This document shows positions 8,711 through 18,513 of a DNA stretch of 64,000 nt, in pieces. The notes beneath the pieces were generated by a model, which worked only from the letters and a program-made list of their open reading frames with translations, had not been told where the DNA came from and searched no databases. The stretch comes from Pseudodesulfovibrio nedwellii (GTDB taxonomy: Bacteria > Desulfobacterota > Desulfovibrionia > Desulfovibrionales > Desulfovibrionaceae), in contig NZ_AP026709.1 in the NCBI RefSeq assembly GCF_027923765.1, positions 615,501 to 679,500 on the forward strand, in the 5' to 3' direction. Positions within the stretch are counted from its first letter, which is position 1; each line of letters begins with the position of its first letter. The position numbers and the translations under genes were made by a program.

Positions 8711-11341
8711 GTGGCTAAGAAAAAACTGACGCCTATGCTTGAGCAGTACCTTCGTTTCAAGGAGGAAAATCCAGGCTGCCTTCTTTTCTTTCGTATGGGC
8801 GACTTTTATGAGTTGTTCTTCGAAGATGCTGAGATTGTGGCCAAAGCTGTTCAAATTACCTTGACCAGTCGTAACCCAAACGACGAAAATCCTATCCCTA
8901 TGTGCGGTATGCCCCATCATTCTGTGGAGCCTTATCTGAGTCAATTACTCGACAAGGGTTATAAGATCGCCATCTGTGATCAAGTGGAAAATCCCAAAGA
9001 AGCCGTAGGGTTGGTGAAACGGGATGTAACACGAGTCCTTACGCCGGGAACGGTTGTCGAGGATTCAAACCTCAAGTCCAAAGCAAACAATTATCTTGGT
9101 GCATTGTTTTGGGATGAGACCAAAGACGCGGGCGGTATTGCTTGGCTCGATTTTTCTACCGGCCAATGGTCTGGGCTGCATAGTCGCCGTGAGGTTGAGC
9201 TTTGGCAGTGGATGATAAAGATTAATCCCAGTGAGTTACTTCTCCCTCAAGGGAAAAAGGTGCCATCTCAATACAATGAATTGAGTGCACAGGTCACCAG
9301 TGTTGCACCGGGGGCTTATTTTGATCTGACAGCTTCAAAAAACAGAGTGCTAGAAATGCAGTCTGTTGCAGATTTCGAAAGTCTTGGGTTGAGTGGTAAA
9401 AACGAATTGACCCGTGCCTGTGGTGCACTTCTGACTTACCTTGAACAGACGCAGAAAGGCGATTTCGGGCACTTGGGTGAATTCAAGCCGTTGAATTTGA
9501 GTAAACATCTGCTTTTGGATGAAATTACCGAACGGAATCTCGAAATTTTCAGGCGTCTTGATGGGAAGACTGGACTTGGCACCCTGTGGCATGTGCTTGA
9601 TCGGACCATGACTCCCATGGGGGGCCGGCTGCTTGAAGCCCGTTTGCGTCAGCCTTGGCGACAGCTTTCTCCCATTGATAAGAATCTCGATTGTGTCACG
9701 TTTTTCTTTGAACGCGATCAACTTCGCTCTGATGTCCGACACGCATTGGATTCAGTCTATGATTTGGAACGTCTTTCCACTCGCATTTTTTTAGGACGTG
9801 CAAATCCTAAAGATTTTATTGCATTACAAAAAAGTCTTTCAATGTTGCCCGTTCTTCAAAGTTGTCTGAAAGAACAGGAACTTGAAGCAGCCCCCGAATT
9901 GCGTAAAATTTATCGAAAATGGGATGGCATGGATGACCTGACCGCCCTGCTTGAATCAGCCCTTGTGGACAGTCCTCCACCGGTCATCACAGATGGCGGA
10001 TTATTCAAGAAAGGGTATGATGCCGTTTTGGATGAGTTTATTGAGCTGAATGAACACGGTGAAGATAAACTGAGGAAATTGCACGAAAAAGAACTGTCTG
10101 CCAACGATATACCCAAGCTCAAGCTTGGATTCAACAAGGTCTTTGGTTATTTTTTCGAGGTCTCGAAGGCATATAAAGGGCAGGTGCCTGAACATTTTAT
10201 TCGTCGTCAGACTTTGGTAAACAGTGAGCGGTATATTACTCCTGAACTTAAGGAGATGGAGGACCGTATCCTTTCGGCCTCCGATGAACGTAAAAGTCTT
10301 GAGTACAAGTTATTTCAGGATTTACGTGAGCGTCTTGCCAAGGCAAGGGATCGTTTTTTGTTTATGGCCGACATTGTGGCTGCCCTGGATTATTGGCAAG
10401 GGTTGGCAGAAGCTGCTCGTGTCAACGAATGGAACCGCCCTCTTCTTCATGATGGTATGGAAATCGAGATTAAGGCAGGACGCCACCCTGTAGTGGAAGA
10501 AGCCATGGGGGCTTCCAATTATATTCCCGGCGATTTGAAGATGGATAAAGATCGACGTATCCTGCTCATTACCGGTCCGAATATGGCAGGTAAATCCACG
10601 GTACTCAGGCAGGTGGCTATCCTGACCATTATGGCCCAGATTGGTTCCTTTGTTCCAGCCAAGTCCGCACAACTCGGGTTGGCGGATCGTGTTTTTTCTC
10701 GTGTGGGAGCTTCGGATAATCTGGCGCAAGGACATTCCACATTTATGGTGGAAATGACTGAAACTGCTCGTATTCTTCGACAAGCGACTAAACGAAGTCT
10801 GGTTATTTTGGATGAAATCGGACGTGGTACCAGTACTTATGATGGCCTTTCACTCGCTTGGGCCGTGGTCGAAGAGCTTTCTTCTCGTGCCAGAGGTGGA
10901 ATTCGTACCTTGTTCGCCACTCATTACCATGAATTGACGAGTCTTGAAGGCAAGATTGAAGGGTTGCGTAATCTCAATATCGCGGTCAAGGAATGGAAAG
11001 GCGACATCGTCTTTTTACGTCGTCTTGTGCCTGGTCCTGCTGACAGAAGTTATGGTATCGAAGTGGCCCGACTGGCTGGAGTACCTCGTGGTGTCGTGGA
11101 ACGAGCGCGAGAAATCCTTGCGAAGCTCGAAGAAAAGTCGCAGGATAATCAATCGAAAGGGGCTGTTGAGCGGGCATCGCAGACTTTATTGCCGGGATTT
11201 GGTGCTCCTCCTATTGAAATTCCGGAGGAATTGGTCGAACATCCGATCATCACTCAACTCGTGGATCTCGACGTGGACGGCATGACACCCATTCAGGCTT
11301 TGATGTTGCTTAATCAATGGAAGGACATGATCAAGGAATAG
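8711..11341 (+). CDS. mutS: DNA mismatch repair protein MutS
   Basis: An 876-residue MutS. The mismatch-binding Phe-x-Glu lies in LFFRMGDFYELFFEDA near the N-terminus. Connector, lever, clamp and ATPase domains follow, with Walker A GPNMAGKST at about residue 622, Walker B LVILDEIGRGTST, and the C-terminal HhH-like tail. I chose the GTG at 8711 because it puts the family N-terminus (AKKKLTPMLEQYLRFKEENP) right after the start; the frame is open upstream but overlaps lapB. The protein recognises mispairs and recruits MutL, which is not in this window. Confidence 0.95.
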   Translation: MAKKKLTPMLEQYLRFKEENPGCLLFFRMGDFYELFFEDAEIVAKAVQITLTSRNPNDENPIPMCGMPHHSVEPYLSQLLDKGYKIAICDQVENPKEAVGLVKRDVTRVLTPGTVVEDSNLKSKANNYLGALFWDETKDAGGIAWLDFSTGQWSGLHSRREVELWQWMIKINPSELLLPQGKKVPSQYNELSAQVTSVAPGAYFDLTASKNRVLEMQSVADFESLGLSGKNELTRACGALLTYLEQTQKGDFGHLGEFKPLNLSKHLLLDEITERNLEIFRRLDGKTGLGTLWHVLDRTMTPMGGRLLEARLRQPWRQLSPIDKNLDCVTFFFERDQLRSDVRHALDSVYDLERLSTRIFLGRANPKDFIALQKSLSMLPVLQSCLKEQELEAAPELRKIYRKWDGMDDLTALLESALVDSPPPVITDGGLFKKGYDAVLDEFIELNEHGEDKLRKLHEKELSANDIPKLKLGFNKVFGYFFEVSKAYKGQVPEHFIRRQTLVNSERYITPELKEMEDRILSASDERKSLEYKLFQDLRERLAKARDRFLFMADIVAALDYWQGLAEAARVNEWNRPLLHDGMEIEIKAGRHPVVEEAMGASNYIPGDLKMDKDRRILLITGPNMAGKSTVLRQVAILTIMAQIGSFVPAKSAQLGLADRVFSRVGASDNLAQGHSTFMVEMTETARILRQATKRSLVILDEIGRGTSTYDGLSLAWAVVEELSSRARGGIRTLFATHYHELTSLEGKIEGLRNLNIAVKEWKGDIVFLRRLVPGPADRSYGIEVARLAGVPRGVVERAREILAKLEEKSQDNQSKGAVERASQTLLPGFGAPPIEIPEELVEHPIITQLVDLDVDGMTPIQALMLLNQWKDMIKE

Positions 11342-11346
11342 GATTT

Positions 11347-11793
11347 ATGCGTAAACAGATTGTTCATGCCACCTTACTTATTTTTGTGTTCGTATTGTTG
11401 TCCGGTTGCGCCCTGGGTCGCAAAGAATGGCCTTCATCTGTAAAGAGTGAAGACACTTTCAAATTGAAACTTATGGAAGGCGTCCGACAAGATGGATGTC
11501 TTATATTGCAGGTTGCGGTTACTGGATCTCCCAATCGTCTTTGGCGTGCGAGTATTCAGTATGAAGCCATTGGGACTGAGGAAGGCCAAGGGTGTGAAGG
11601 TTGTCCTTTTGTTCCCAGAAATGCAGTTCATTTTACCCGTGATCAGAAAGGCTTTAATCTGGCAGGTAATACGCTTCAACTGAGTATATGCGGTCTTGAA
11701 CCCGGAATAGATTATCGATTCAGGGTGGCTGGAAAAAGTGAGTTGTCTACCATGGCTATTGAATACACCGATGTCTTTGAAGCCTTACCGTAG
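11347..11793 (+). CDS. Predicted lipoprotein, unknown function
   Basis: A 148-residue protein with a lipoprotein signal peptide: positive N-terminus, hydrophobic core and lipobox LLSGC, with the acylated Cys near residue 20. The mature part is mostly beta-strand-like, with one extra Cys and a C-x2-C pair (CEGCPF) that could form a disulfide or bind metal. The end (GLEPGIDYRFRVAGKS) resembles a fibronectin type III strand pair. It begins 5 bases after mutS stops. I do not recognise a family with known function. Confidence 0.75.
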   Translation: MRKQIVHATLLIFVFVLLSGCALGRKEWPSSVKSEDTFKLKLMEGVRQDGCLILQVAVTGSPNRLWRASIQYEAIGTEEGQGCEGCPFVPRNAVHFTRDQKGFNLAGNTLQLSICGLEPGIDYRFRVAGKSELSTMAIEYTDVFEALP

Positions 11794-11887
11794 CTTTGAT
11801 TTTGTTTGATATGAGAAAAGTATTGGATGATACACAAAGATACAGCGTAGATATTCATCATATCATTTTTTAGGAGATAGAAGACAT

Positions 11888-13126
11888 ATGCATCATTTTG
11901 AATACCGAGACGGAATTTTATCCGCTGAAGAAGTCAGCGTCACCGCCCTTGCAGAAGAATATGGTACCCCACTGTACATTTATTCTGCTGCTACCCTTAG
12001 ACGCCATTTCAAAGCTTTTGATTCTGCTTTTAATGAGCTGGATCATTTGACCTGTTATTCCATCAAAGCCAATTCAAATTTGGCGGTTCTTAAATTGCTG
12101 GCCGCTGAAGGCGCTGGCATGGACATTGTTTCCGGCGGTGAATTGTATCGCGCACTGAAAGCTGGCGTCACCCCTGAAAAGATTGTTTATTCCGGCGTAG
12201 GAAAACGTGATTCTGAGATTCGTGAAGCTCTTGAAGCGGGAATTCTGATGTTTAACGTAGAATCCGTCGCGGAACTTAAAAGAATCAATACGGTTGCCAG
12301 CGATATGGGAATGACGGCCAAGGTCAGCTTTCGGATTAATCCGGATGTCGATCCGCAGACTCATCCATATATTTCAACGGGTATGCAGGAAAATAAATTT
12401 GGATTGGATATCGAGAATTCGCTGGCTGCCTACACACTGGCTGCCGAGTTGGAGAATGTTGAACCCGTGGGCATGGATTGTCATATTGGTTCTCAGCTCA
12501 CAAAAATCGATCCGTTTCTTGAAGCTTTAGATAAACTTTTGGATTTCAACGAAAAGCTGAAAGGACTTGGTATTAATATCAAGTACCTTGATCTTGGTGG
12601 TGGACTTGGGATTCCTTATGACAAGGAAGAACCGCCCCATCCTTCGGAATTTGGTAAAGCTTTGAGCGCAAAACTGAAAGGTTTGCCGTTGAAGGTCATT
12701 TTTGAACCTGGACGTGTCATTGCAGGCAATGCCGGTATCATGGTGACTCAGGTGGTTTATACCAAGTCCAACCCCACAAAGAATTTCTTGATTGTGGATG
12801 CTGCAATGAATGATTTGATTCGTCCGAGCTTATACGGTTCTTATCATCGTATTGGCGAAGTTGAACTTAAAGGCCGTCAACATCAACGTTTTGATGTCGT
12901 TGGTCCCATTTGTGAGTCCGGTGACTTCCTGGCCCGAGATCGTGAGCTGCCGACTGTGGATCAAGGAGAGCGTCTGGTGGTTTATTCTGCCGGAGCCTAT
13001 GGATTTACCATGGCCTCAAATTATAATACCCGTCCTCGTGCCTGCGAGTTGCTGGTGGACGGCAGCAACGTGACAGTTGCCAGAAAACGGGAAACATACG
13101 AAGATCTTATCGCAAATGAACTTTAG
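11888..13126 (+). CDS. lysA: Diaminopimelate decarboxylase
   Basis: A 412-residue fold type III PLP enzyme that makes L-lysine from meso-diaminopimelate. The PLP lysine is in CYSIKANSNLAVL, the glycine loop is LDLGGGLGIPY, and the phosphate and substrate segments FEPGRVIAGNAG and GPICESGDFLA are present. A GGAG-type Shine-Dalgarno sequence lies before the ATG. It is followed by a strong terminator, so it is probably transcribed alone or with the lipoprotein. Together with dapL at 1522 it covers two late steps of lysine synthesis. Confidence 0.96.
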   Translation: MHHFEYRDGILSAEEVSVTALAEEYGTPLYIYSAATLRRHFKAFDSAFNELDHLTCYSIKANSNLAVLKLLAAEGAGMDIVSGGELYRALKAGVTPEKIVYSGVGKRDSEIREALEAGILMFNVESVAELKRINTVASDMGMTAKVSFRINPDVDPQTHPYISTGMQENKFGLDIENSLAAYTLAAELENVEPVGMDCHIGSQLTKIDPFLEALDKLLDFNEKLKGLGINIKYLDLGGGLGIPYDKEEPPHPSEFGKALSAKLKGLPLKVIFEPGRVIAGNAGIMVTQVVYTKSNPTKNFLIVDAAMNDLIRPSLYGSYHRIGEVELKGRQHQRFDVVGPICESGDFLARDRELPTVDQGERLVVYSAGAYGFTMASNYNTRPRACELLVDGSNVTVARKRETYEDLIANEL

Positions 13127-13130
13127 TCAA

Positions 13131-13160
13131 AAGGCCGGGAGTTCGCTCCCGGCCTTTTTT
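13131..13160 (+). terminator. Intrinsic terminator after lysA
   Basis: Ten-base arms (13131-13140 and 13147-13156, AAGGCCGGGA and its complement), a 6-base loop and a T run. Spacing to the next gene is only 17 bases. Confidence 0.9.
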
Positions 13161-13176
13161 ATTTTCAGGATATATC

Positions 13177-13911
13177 ATGCCAAGACTTAATTCTTTTTAT
13201 CTGTCGCCTGACCTTTGGCCTTCCAAAGTTGGAGAACATGTTGCGCTGGAGGGACAGGAAGTGCGTCATATGGGCACAGTTCTCAGAACCGAGCCGGATC
13301 AGATGGTTCGACTTTTTGACGGACAAGGACATGACGGGCTTTTTTCTGTATGCGATATAAAAAAACGTCGAGCCTTGCTTGAGGCTGTTCAGTTAGAAGA
13401 TCATTCCCGACCTGCCAATGGAATAATTCTGGCCATCGGTTGGGGAAAATCCAAACGCAGGAATTATCTTTTAGAAAAAATGGTTGAACTCAAGGGATTT
13501 GGGGTAGTTTTTTGGCAGGCTACCCGGAGTCAGGGAGTTGTTCCGGCTTCCCCCAAAGATTCTTGGACAGACAAGAATATTCAGGCTGCAAAACAGTGCG
13601 GAGCACATTTCCTTCCAGAGTTGCAAACGCTTCCCGGGGGTGTTGACTCTCTGATTGCCATGGCCAAAAAATATGAGAATAGAGTTATTGCGTGGGAATC
13701 CGACGATATTACAACGCGTTTATCGCCAACCATGCTTGCAAATGGGCATACGCTTGTGGTCATCGGGCCGGAAGGTGGTTTTGAAGATCGTGAGGCTCAA
13801 AAATTAGTGGAAGCAGATTTTATCCCCGTTACGTTTGGAGATTCTATTTTGCGCTGGGAAACAGCCGCGACTTATTGTCTCAGTCTGGCCATGTTTGGTA
13901 CACAGGAATAG
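13177..13911 (+). CDS. rsmE: 16S rRNA (uracil(1498)-N(3))-methyltransferase
   Basis: A 244-residue SPOUT-class methyltransferase that methylates U1498 of 16S rRNA with SAM. The N-terminal PUA-like part (EVRHMGTVLRTEPDQMVRLFDGQGHDG) and the C-terminal trefoil-knot segment (VVIGPEGGFEDREAQKL, then LGDSILRWETAA-like FGDSILRWETAATY) are both clear. The ATG has an AGGA motif directly downstream of the lysA terminator. rarA follows within 2 bases. Confidence 0.93.
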   Translation: MPRLNSFYLSPDLWPSKVGEHVALEGQEVRHMGTVLRTEPDQMVRLFDGQGHDGLFSVCDIKKRRALLEAVQLEDHSRPANGIILAIGWGKSKRRNYLLEKMVELKGFGVVFWQATRSQGVVPASPKDSWTDKNIQAAKQCGAHFLPELQTLPGGVDSLIAMAKKYENRVIAWESDDITTRLSPTMLANGHTLVVIGPEGGFEDREAQKLVEADFIPVTFGDSILRWETAATYCLSLAMFGTQE

Positions 13912-13913
13912 TC

Positions 13914-15137
13914 ATGAAGCTTGAAATAGAAGATACACAACCTCTCGCTGATAGAATTCGCCCTACTTCATTGGATGACTTTGTCGGGCAAGGACATATT
14001 CGGAATCGAATTGAAGCTTTTTCCAAGTCCAAAAGAATGCCAAGTTTGTTATTGTTCGGGCCTCCCGGGTGTGGAAAATCAACATTGGCATTGTTGCTTG
14101 CCAAATTGACGGGCAAAAAATACCTGCGTGTAAGTGCACCGGAAGCCGGATTGACTGCTCTTCGCAAAAAGTTGCCGGGACAGGACATTCTTATTCTCGA
14201 TGAGCTGCATCGCTTTTCCAAGGCCCAACAAGATTTTTTCCTTCCCATTCTGGAAACCGGTGAAATTATTTTGCTGGCAACGACCACGGAAAATCCTTCT
14301 TTCAGCGTGACCCGTCAATTGTTGTCACGACTTCATGTCCTTCGACTTCGTCAATTGAGTCGCGAGGAGTTGGTTAATGTAAGTACTCGAGGCGCAGAAG
14401 AGCTCGGCGTTGATCTGGAAGAAGAAAGTCATAAAATGTTGGCTGCCATGGCTGGTGGTGATGCTCGTACCCTGCTCAATTTACTAGAATATACATCTGA
14501 ACTGCCCAAGGAAAAACGGTGCCCGGAATGTCTGCGTGATTCATTGCCGGAAATAGTTGTTCGTGGCGATCGGGATGGCGATTCGCACTATGAGTTGGTG
14601 TCTGCCCTTATCAAATCAATTCGTGGCAGTGACCCGGATGCGGCACTTTATTATTTGGCTTGTCTTATCGAAAGTGGCGAAGATCCGCGCTTTATCACCC
14701 GTCGTTTGATTATTTCATCCTCTGAAGATATTGGCCTTGGTGATCCGCACGCTTTGAGTCATGCCATGGCTTGTCATCAGGCTGTCGAGACCATCGGTAT
14801 GCCCGAAGGGTTTATTCCCATGTCGCAATTGACGGTTTACCTTGCTCTGGCTCCCAAGAGCAACTCGACATACGCCGCCTACCACACAGCCCAAAAAGAA
14901 GTGCGTGAAAACGGTCCCAAGCCAGTCCCTTTGCATTTAAGGAATGCAACCTCTTCCCTTCAACGAGAATGGGGATATGGACGTGGCTATCTTTATCCGC
15001 ATAATTTCCCGAAATCATGGGCTGATCAGGATTATCTCCCCAGCGAACTTGCCGGACGGAAATTTTATCATCCCAAAGATCAGGGCGAGGAGCCAAAGCT
15101 ACTGGCATGGTTAAAACAGTTTCGCAGAAGTCGTTGA
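13914..15137 (+). CDS. rarA: Replication-associated recombination protein A (RarA/MgsA ATPase)
   Basis: A 407-residue AAA+ ATPase of the clamp-loader-like RarA family, which acts at stalled replication forks. The N-terminal PLADRIRPTSLDDFVGQGH is typical. Walker A is GPPGCGKST (about residues 49-57), Walker B ILDELHRFSKAQQDFFLP, sensor 1 TTTENPSFSV, and the C-terminal tetramerisation region ends LPSELAGRKFYHPKDQGEE. The ATG at 13914 lies 2 bases after the rsmE stop with AGGA within rsmE, suggesting coupled translation. Confidence 0.95.
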   Translation: MKLEIEDTQPLADRIRPTSLDDFVGQGHIRNRIEAFSKSKRMPSLLLFGPPGCGKSTLALLLAKLTGKKYLRVSAPEAGLTALRKKLPGQDILILDELHRFSKAQQDFFLPILETGEIILLATTTENPSFSVTRQLLSRLHVLRLRQLSREELVNVSTRGAEELGVDLEEESHKMLAAMAGGDARTLLNLLEYTSELPKEKRCPECLRDSLPEIVVRGDRDGDSHYELVSALIKSIRGSDPDAALYYLACLIESGEDPRFITRRLIISSSEDIGLGDPHALSHAMACHQAVETIGMPEGFIPMSQLTVYLALAPKSNSTYAAYHTAQKEVRENGPKPVPLHLRNATSSLQREWGYGRGYLYPHNFPKSWADQDYLPSELAGRKFYHPKDQGEEPKLLAWLKQFRRSR

Positions 15138-15147
15138 TTTCTTAATG

Positions 15148-15184
15148 AAAAAGCCCTGTTCAATATATTGAGCAGGGCTTTTCT
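15148..15184. terminator. Bidirectional terminator between rarA and the glycosyltransferase genes
   Basis: Long hairpin with the outer arms AAAAGCCCTG and complement, extended inward by further pairs, with T runs on both strands. It serves rarA on the plus strand and the gene ending at 15205 on the minus strand. Confidence 0.85.
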
Positions 15185-15204
15185 TCATTCATTACTTTAA
15201 GTTT

Positions 15205-16488
15205 TTACAACCGGGATTTATACAGTTTTTGCCATTCATCCAAAAAAAGAAGTGCAGTGTCTAGATCGGAAAGTTTACCCTGCTGCTGCCGTACGGCCCA
15301 AACGAGATCATCGAAGGAAACATTTTCAGGAAGTCCTAATTGACCAAGCAAATTACGAATGTCCTTTTCTAATTCCGGTGGATAGTCGGCGGCAAACAGT
15401 GAGGAGGCAGACTTTGGTTTTGGCCATCCCGGAATACGGCTTGCCGTAAATTCCATGAGCGTACGCATGCGTTTTGTATAGGTATGCTCACGAAGCACTC
15501 GTGTACGACTTTTGGTTGCATATTCATTACGATCATCGGGATGATTCAGGAAATATTCTATTTTTTCGGTAAATTCCGATATGCTTGTAAATGTTGCCAA
15601 TTCATCGTCGTTGAAAGCGTCATTCATGAGACTACGTTTGTCCACTAATTGAAATGCGCCACAGGCCGCCAGTTCAAATGTGCGTGGATTGATAAAGTCT
15701 CCGCCTGTGACCAGTTCTTCTGTCTGGACACTGGAATGCAGGTTAAGGTTGATGGCAGTCGCGTTAAATATTTTAACGCAATCTTCTGATGAAATTCGTG
15801 CTCCTTTTAATTGTACCAGCGGTTCCAGTACATGGTCCCCTTCCCACTCTGTTCCCCATATTTTGAAGTCGAATTTGACCAACTCTCTGAAGGCGACCCT
15901 GCGGTTAGGATATCCTGCGCCCATGAATGAGATGTCAGAGCCGAATTTACGTTGTTCGACCGGTGATAAGTCTGACGGTTTGTGAAAACCTGGTTGGGCA
16001 GCAAGTGGCAGATAGAGCACATTGGGTTGTCCTATTGATGCAAGATCATCAAAAAAATGACCTTTTTGGATGACTGCGAAAATGTCATACAGAGGCGCAA
16101 ACGCCTTCCAATAAGTGAAAAGTCGATAATCTTCCACAAACCACATGGCCGTGACAACGCCATCTCGACGGAGTCTTTTGAGTGCCTGTCGATTGAGTGG
16201 AGCTTGAGCCATGGATAAAACCATGTCAGGTTCAAATGTTTCGACCTTGGCCAATACTGATTGGCTGACGACATTCAAGAAGGAGTTCTGTAAATAATCC
16301 AATCTGTCGGATGTCACCTTGAGGTTATTCAAAGAGTCGTATGCAGGATAAAAATCTGGTGCTTCAAACACTTCAACCAGATGTCCTTCCTCCTTAAGTG
16401 CTGATGCCACATATCGGCCAATGGAAAGAGAGCCGCCATATAAAGGCAGAATAACAAGTATGCGTAAGTTATCCATTGATTTATCCAT
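15205..16488 (-). CDS. CgeB-like glycosyltransferase
   Basis: A protein of 427 residues with a GT-B type layout. The N-terminus LRILVILPLYGGSLSIGRYVA is the first Rossmann strand with a Gly-rich turn; the second domain contains ISFMGAGYPNRR and the donor-binding-like NPRTFELAACGAFQLVD, the pattern shared with CgeB and related spore-coat or surface-glycan transferases. The last 70 residues form an extra helical extension. It overlaps the end of the family 9 glycosyltransferase gene by 8 bases (ATG within its last codons), so the two are co-translated. They probably glycosylate a surface structure; the acceptor is unknown. The ATG at 16476 is a possible later start. Confidence 0.8.
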   Translation of the reverse strand: MDKSMDNLRILVILPLYGGSLSIGRYVASALKEEGHLVEVFEAPDFYPAYDSLNNLKVTSDRLDYLQNSFLNVVSQSVLAKVETFEPDMVLSMAQAPLNRQALKRLRRDGVVTAMWFVEDYRLFTYWKAFAPLYDIFAVIQKGHFFDDLASIGQPNVLYLPLAAQPGFHKPSDLSPVEQRKFGSDISFMGAGYPNRRVAFRELVKFDFKIWGTEWEGDHVLEPLVQLKGARISSEDCVKIFNATAINLNLHSSVQTEELVTGGDFINPRTFELAACGAFQLVDKRSLMNDAFNDDELATFTSISEFTEKIEYFLNHPDDRNEYATKSRTRVLREHTYTKRMRTLMEFTASRIPGWPKPKSASSLFAADYPPELEKDIRNLLGQLGLPENVSFDDLVWAVRQQQGKLSDLDTALLFLDEWQKLYKSRL

Positions 16489-17731
16489 TATTCTCAAATT
16501 TTTGTATGGTCGTCATCCAGTCTTTTTCCCGATAGAATTCTTGAGCAAAAAAAAGCTCTTTTTCGAAGCATTCCGATTCTTCACCCGTGAGATATTGGTA
16601 AATGAAGTTTCTGAAAATAGTTCTTTGGCTATTGTCTTTGTCTACACCGGCAAACGGGATATAAATCTGCCCTAACGCATCGAAACCGGAGTTGAATCCG
16701 ATAAGTCTTTCAGGTGCGTGTTCATTTTTTTGTGTGACCAGAAAACGTTGAAATTTTGGCGAAGTAAAAGGAGAAATACATTTAACTTCATTATCACACG
16801 GCTTGGTTTCTAAACAGGGGAGACAGTTTGTCACAGCTTGATACACTGTGTGTCCCAAGCCATAAGGGCCTGTTTCAAAACACCATGCCGAAGACAGAAA
16901 AAATGCTGTAACCGGCGTTCCGAGGTGTGCGGCTAGATGCATGGTTCCCGTATCCGGTGTCAGCAGCATATCGAGTGAGCCGACAAGATCAACAAGATCT
17001 TTCCAGTTTGTCTTGCCTGCCAAATTTTTTGTTTTATTTTGAAGTGAAGATGGTAACTCTTTGAGAACAGCCTGCCCCGCTGCGTGCTCTGTCTTTCCGC
17101 CGAGCAGAACAATCGAGTCTGTTTTTTGGGAGGCTCCCAATGTTGCTGAAATGGTCGCAAGGAGTTGGGCTGGTAAAGAACGACGGGATTCGCGGCCAGC
17201 GAGGACAACACCAATACCTCCGCCTTTGGGAGTGGCTGGTGGATTAACTTTGGTTGGTGCGATCATATCCGGGCAATATCCCGCCCAGAAGTCTACGAGA
17301 TTTATGCCCAAACGTCGAAGATTAGACCAGCGCATGGCCATGGCTGGCCAAGTGCCCGTGATTTCCTGTCCGTTGTGCCAACAATACCCTGTCACTTTTA
17401 CCGGGTCGAACAATGCGGCCAATCGAAAATTAAGTCCTGAAAAATTAAGGTTATAGACGGTATTGAAATCAATCGTTTGTAGCTTGGCAAAAGCCTGTCG
17501 GTTCTCAACAAGCATTTTAAGGAGTACGGTTGAAGCATCCAGTCCGGTCCCATGCGCTGTAATCGAATGCACGACAACATCCGGATAAATTAATTGTGCC
17601 AGCGATTTTAGGGAAGTGTCCACGCATAGATGCACCACACCGTCGTTTCGTGCGGAAATGGTCGCAATAAGCCGTTTTGTTTGGATAAGATCTCCAAAAC
17701 GAGCCAACTGTATAACAAGATAATTTTTCAT
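16481..17731 (-). CDS. Glycosyltransferase family 9 (heptosyltransferase-like)
   Basis: A 416-residue protein related to ADP-heptose:LPS heptosyltransferases. It opens with the family signature YLVIQLARFGDLIQTKRL and carries the donor-site block DMLLTPDTGTMHLAAHLGTPVTAFF near residue 270. The remainder, including a Cys-rich segment (CLPCLETKPCDNEVKC) typical of this protein group in Desulfovibrionaceae, is less conserved. Upstream codons up to 17770 are open but the family N-terminus begins at the chosen ATG. It pairs with the CgeB-like gene and diverges from the precorrin-2 dehydrogenase gene. Confidence 0.85.
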   Translation of the reverse strand: MKNYLVIQLARFGDLIQTKRLIATISARNDGVVHLCVDTSLKSLAQLIYPDVVVHSITAHGTGLDASTVLLKMLVENRQAFAKLQTIDFNTVYNLNFSGLNFRLAALFDPVKVTGYCWHNGQEITGTWPAMAMRWSNLRRLGINLVDFWAGYCPDMIAPTKVNPPATPKGGGIGVVLAGRESRRSLPAQLLATISATLGASQKTDSIVLLGGKTEHAAGQAVLKELPSSLQNKTKNLAGKTNWKDLVDLVGSLDMLLTPDTGTMHLAAHLGTPVTAFFLSSAWCFETGPYGLGHTVYQAVTNCLPCLETKPCDNEVKCISPFTSPKFQRFLVTQKNEHAPERLIGFNSGFDALGQIYIPFAGVDKDNSQRTIFRNFIYQYLTGEESECFEKELFFAQEFYREKDWMTTIQKFENNG

Positions 17732-17835
17732 TCGTATTTTCACGGCGTCAAAAATGTATCGTAACTTCAATGATTATTGCAAGAACCGGGCAATTTCCCA
17801 TTTTACATGTTCCTGCGCATTGGTTATCAAGACGC

Positions 17836-18513
17836 ATGCGATATTATCCGATCTTCTTGAATCTGGAAAACAAAACGTGTCTTGTTGTTGGTGCAGGCGG
17901 GGTTGGCAAGCGGAAAATTCAGTCCCTGCTTGACTCTGGAGCCGGTCATGTGACCATCATCGACACCCGTAAAGCGGATGTCGAAATGGAATCAATCATG
18001 AGGCCGGACACTGTTACTTTTCAGTGTCGTGAATTTGTTGAGAGTGATCTTAGTGGCAAATTTTTAGTGATTGCCTGTACTTCATCTGAAGTGGTGAACC
18101 AGCGTATCAGCACACTCTGTGCGGATCGCAATATTTTGTGTAATGTCGTTGATCAGCCTGAAAAATGTAGTTTTATTGTTCCTGCTACCATTAAGCGTGG
18201 TGATCTGACTGTAGCCATTTCAACCGCAGGTCAAAGTCCTGCCATGACAAAACGCATCCGTAAGGATTTACAGGAACATTTTGGTAATGAATATGCTGCT
18301 CTCCTGACGCTTATGGGCCGCATTCGCCCGCTGATGCTTGGTCTTGAACAAGAGACAAAACAAAACACCGCGGTTTTCCGTTCTCTGGTCAATTCGGATT
18401 TGCTTATAGTAATAAAGAACAAGAACCTTGACGCTGCCAGGGAAATACTTAAAGAATCTTTGCCCGAACCGTTGTACGCCAACATCCCGGAGATGCTTGA
18501 TGGGCTTATTTGA
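17836..18513 (+). CDS. Precorrin-2 dehydrogenase (siroheme synthase N-terminal type)
   Basis: A 225-residue NAD-dependent dehydrogenase that oxidises precorrin-2 to sirohydrochlorin. The Rossmann motif is CLVVGAGGVGKRKIQSLL, followed by CNVVDQPEKCSFIVPA and ISTAGQSPAMTKRIRKDL, all family hallmarks. The methyltransferase half of CysG is absent. The frame is open upstream to 17770, but the family N-terminus is MRYYPIFLNLENKTCL. The product feeds siroheme and, in sulfate reducers, the siroheme-dependent heme route; siroheme is the cofactor of dissimilatory sulfite reductase. It overlaps the next gene by 14 bases. Confidence 0.9.
   Translation: MRYYPIFLNLENKTCLVVGAGGVGKRKIQSLLDSGAGHVTIIDTRKADVEMESIMRPDTVTFQCREFVESDLSGKFLVIACTSSEVVNQRISTLCADRNILCNVVDQPEKCSFIVPATIKRGDLTVAISTAGQSPAMTKRIRKDLQEHFGNEYAALLTLMGRIRPLMLGLEQETKQNTAVFRSLVNSDLLIVIKNKNLDAAREILKESLPEPLYANIPEMLDGLI

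Noticed and set aside
11811-11873. 20-codon frame before lysA as a lysine leader peptide
   Set aside because: It has only one Lys codon, no ribosome-binding site and no terminator between it and lysA.
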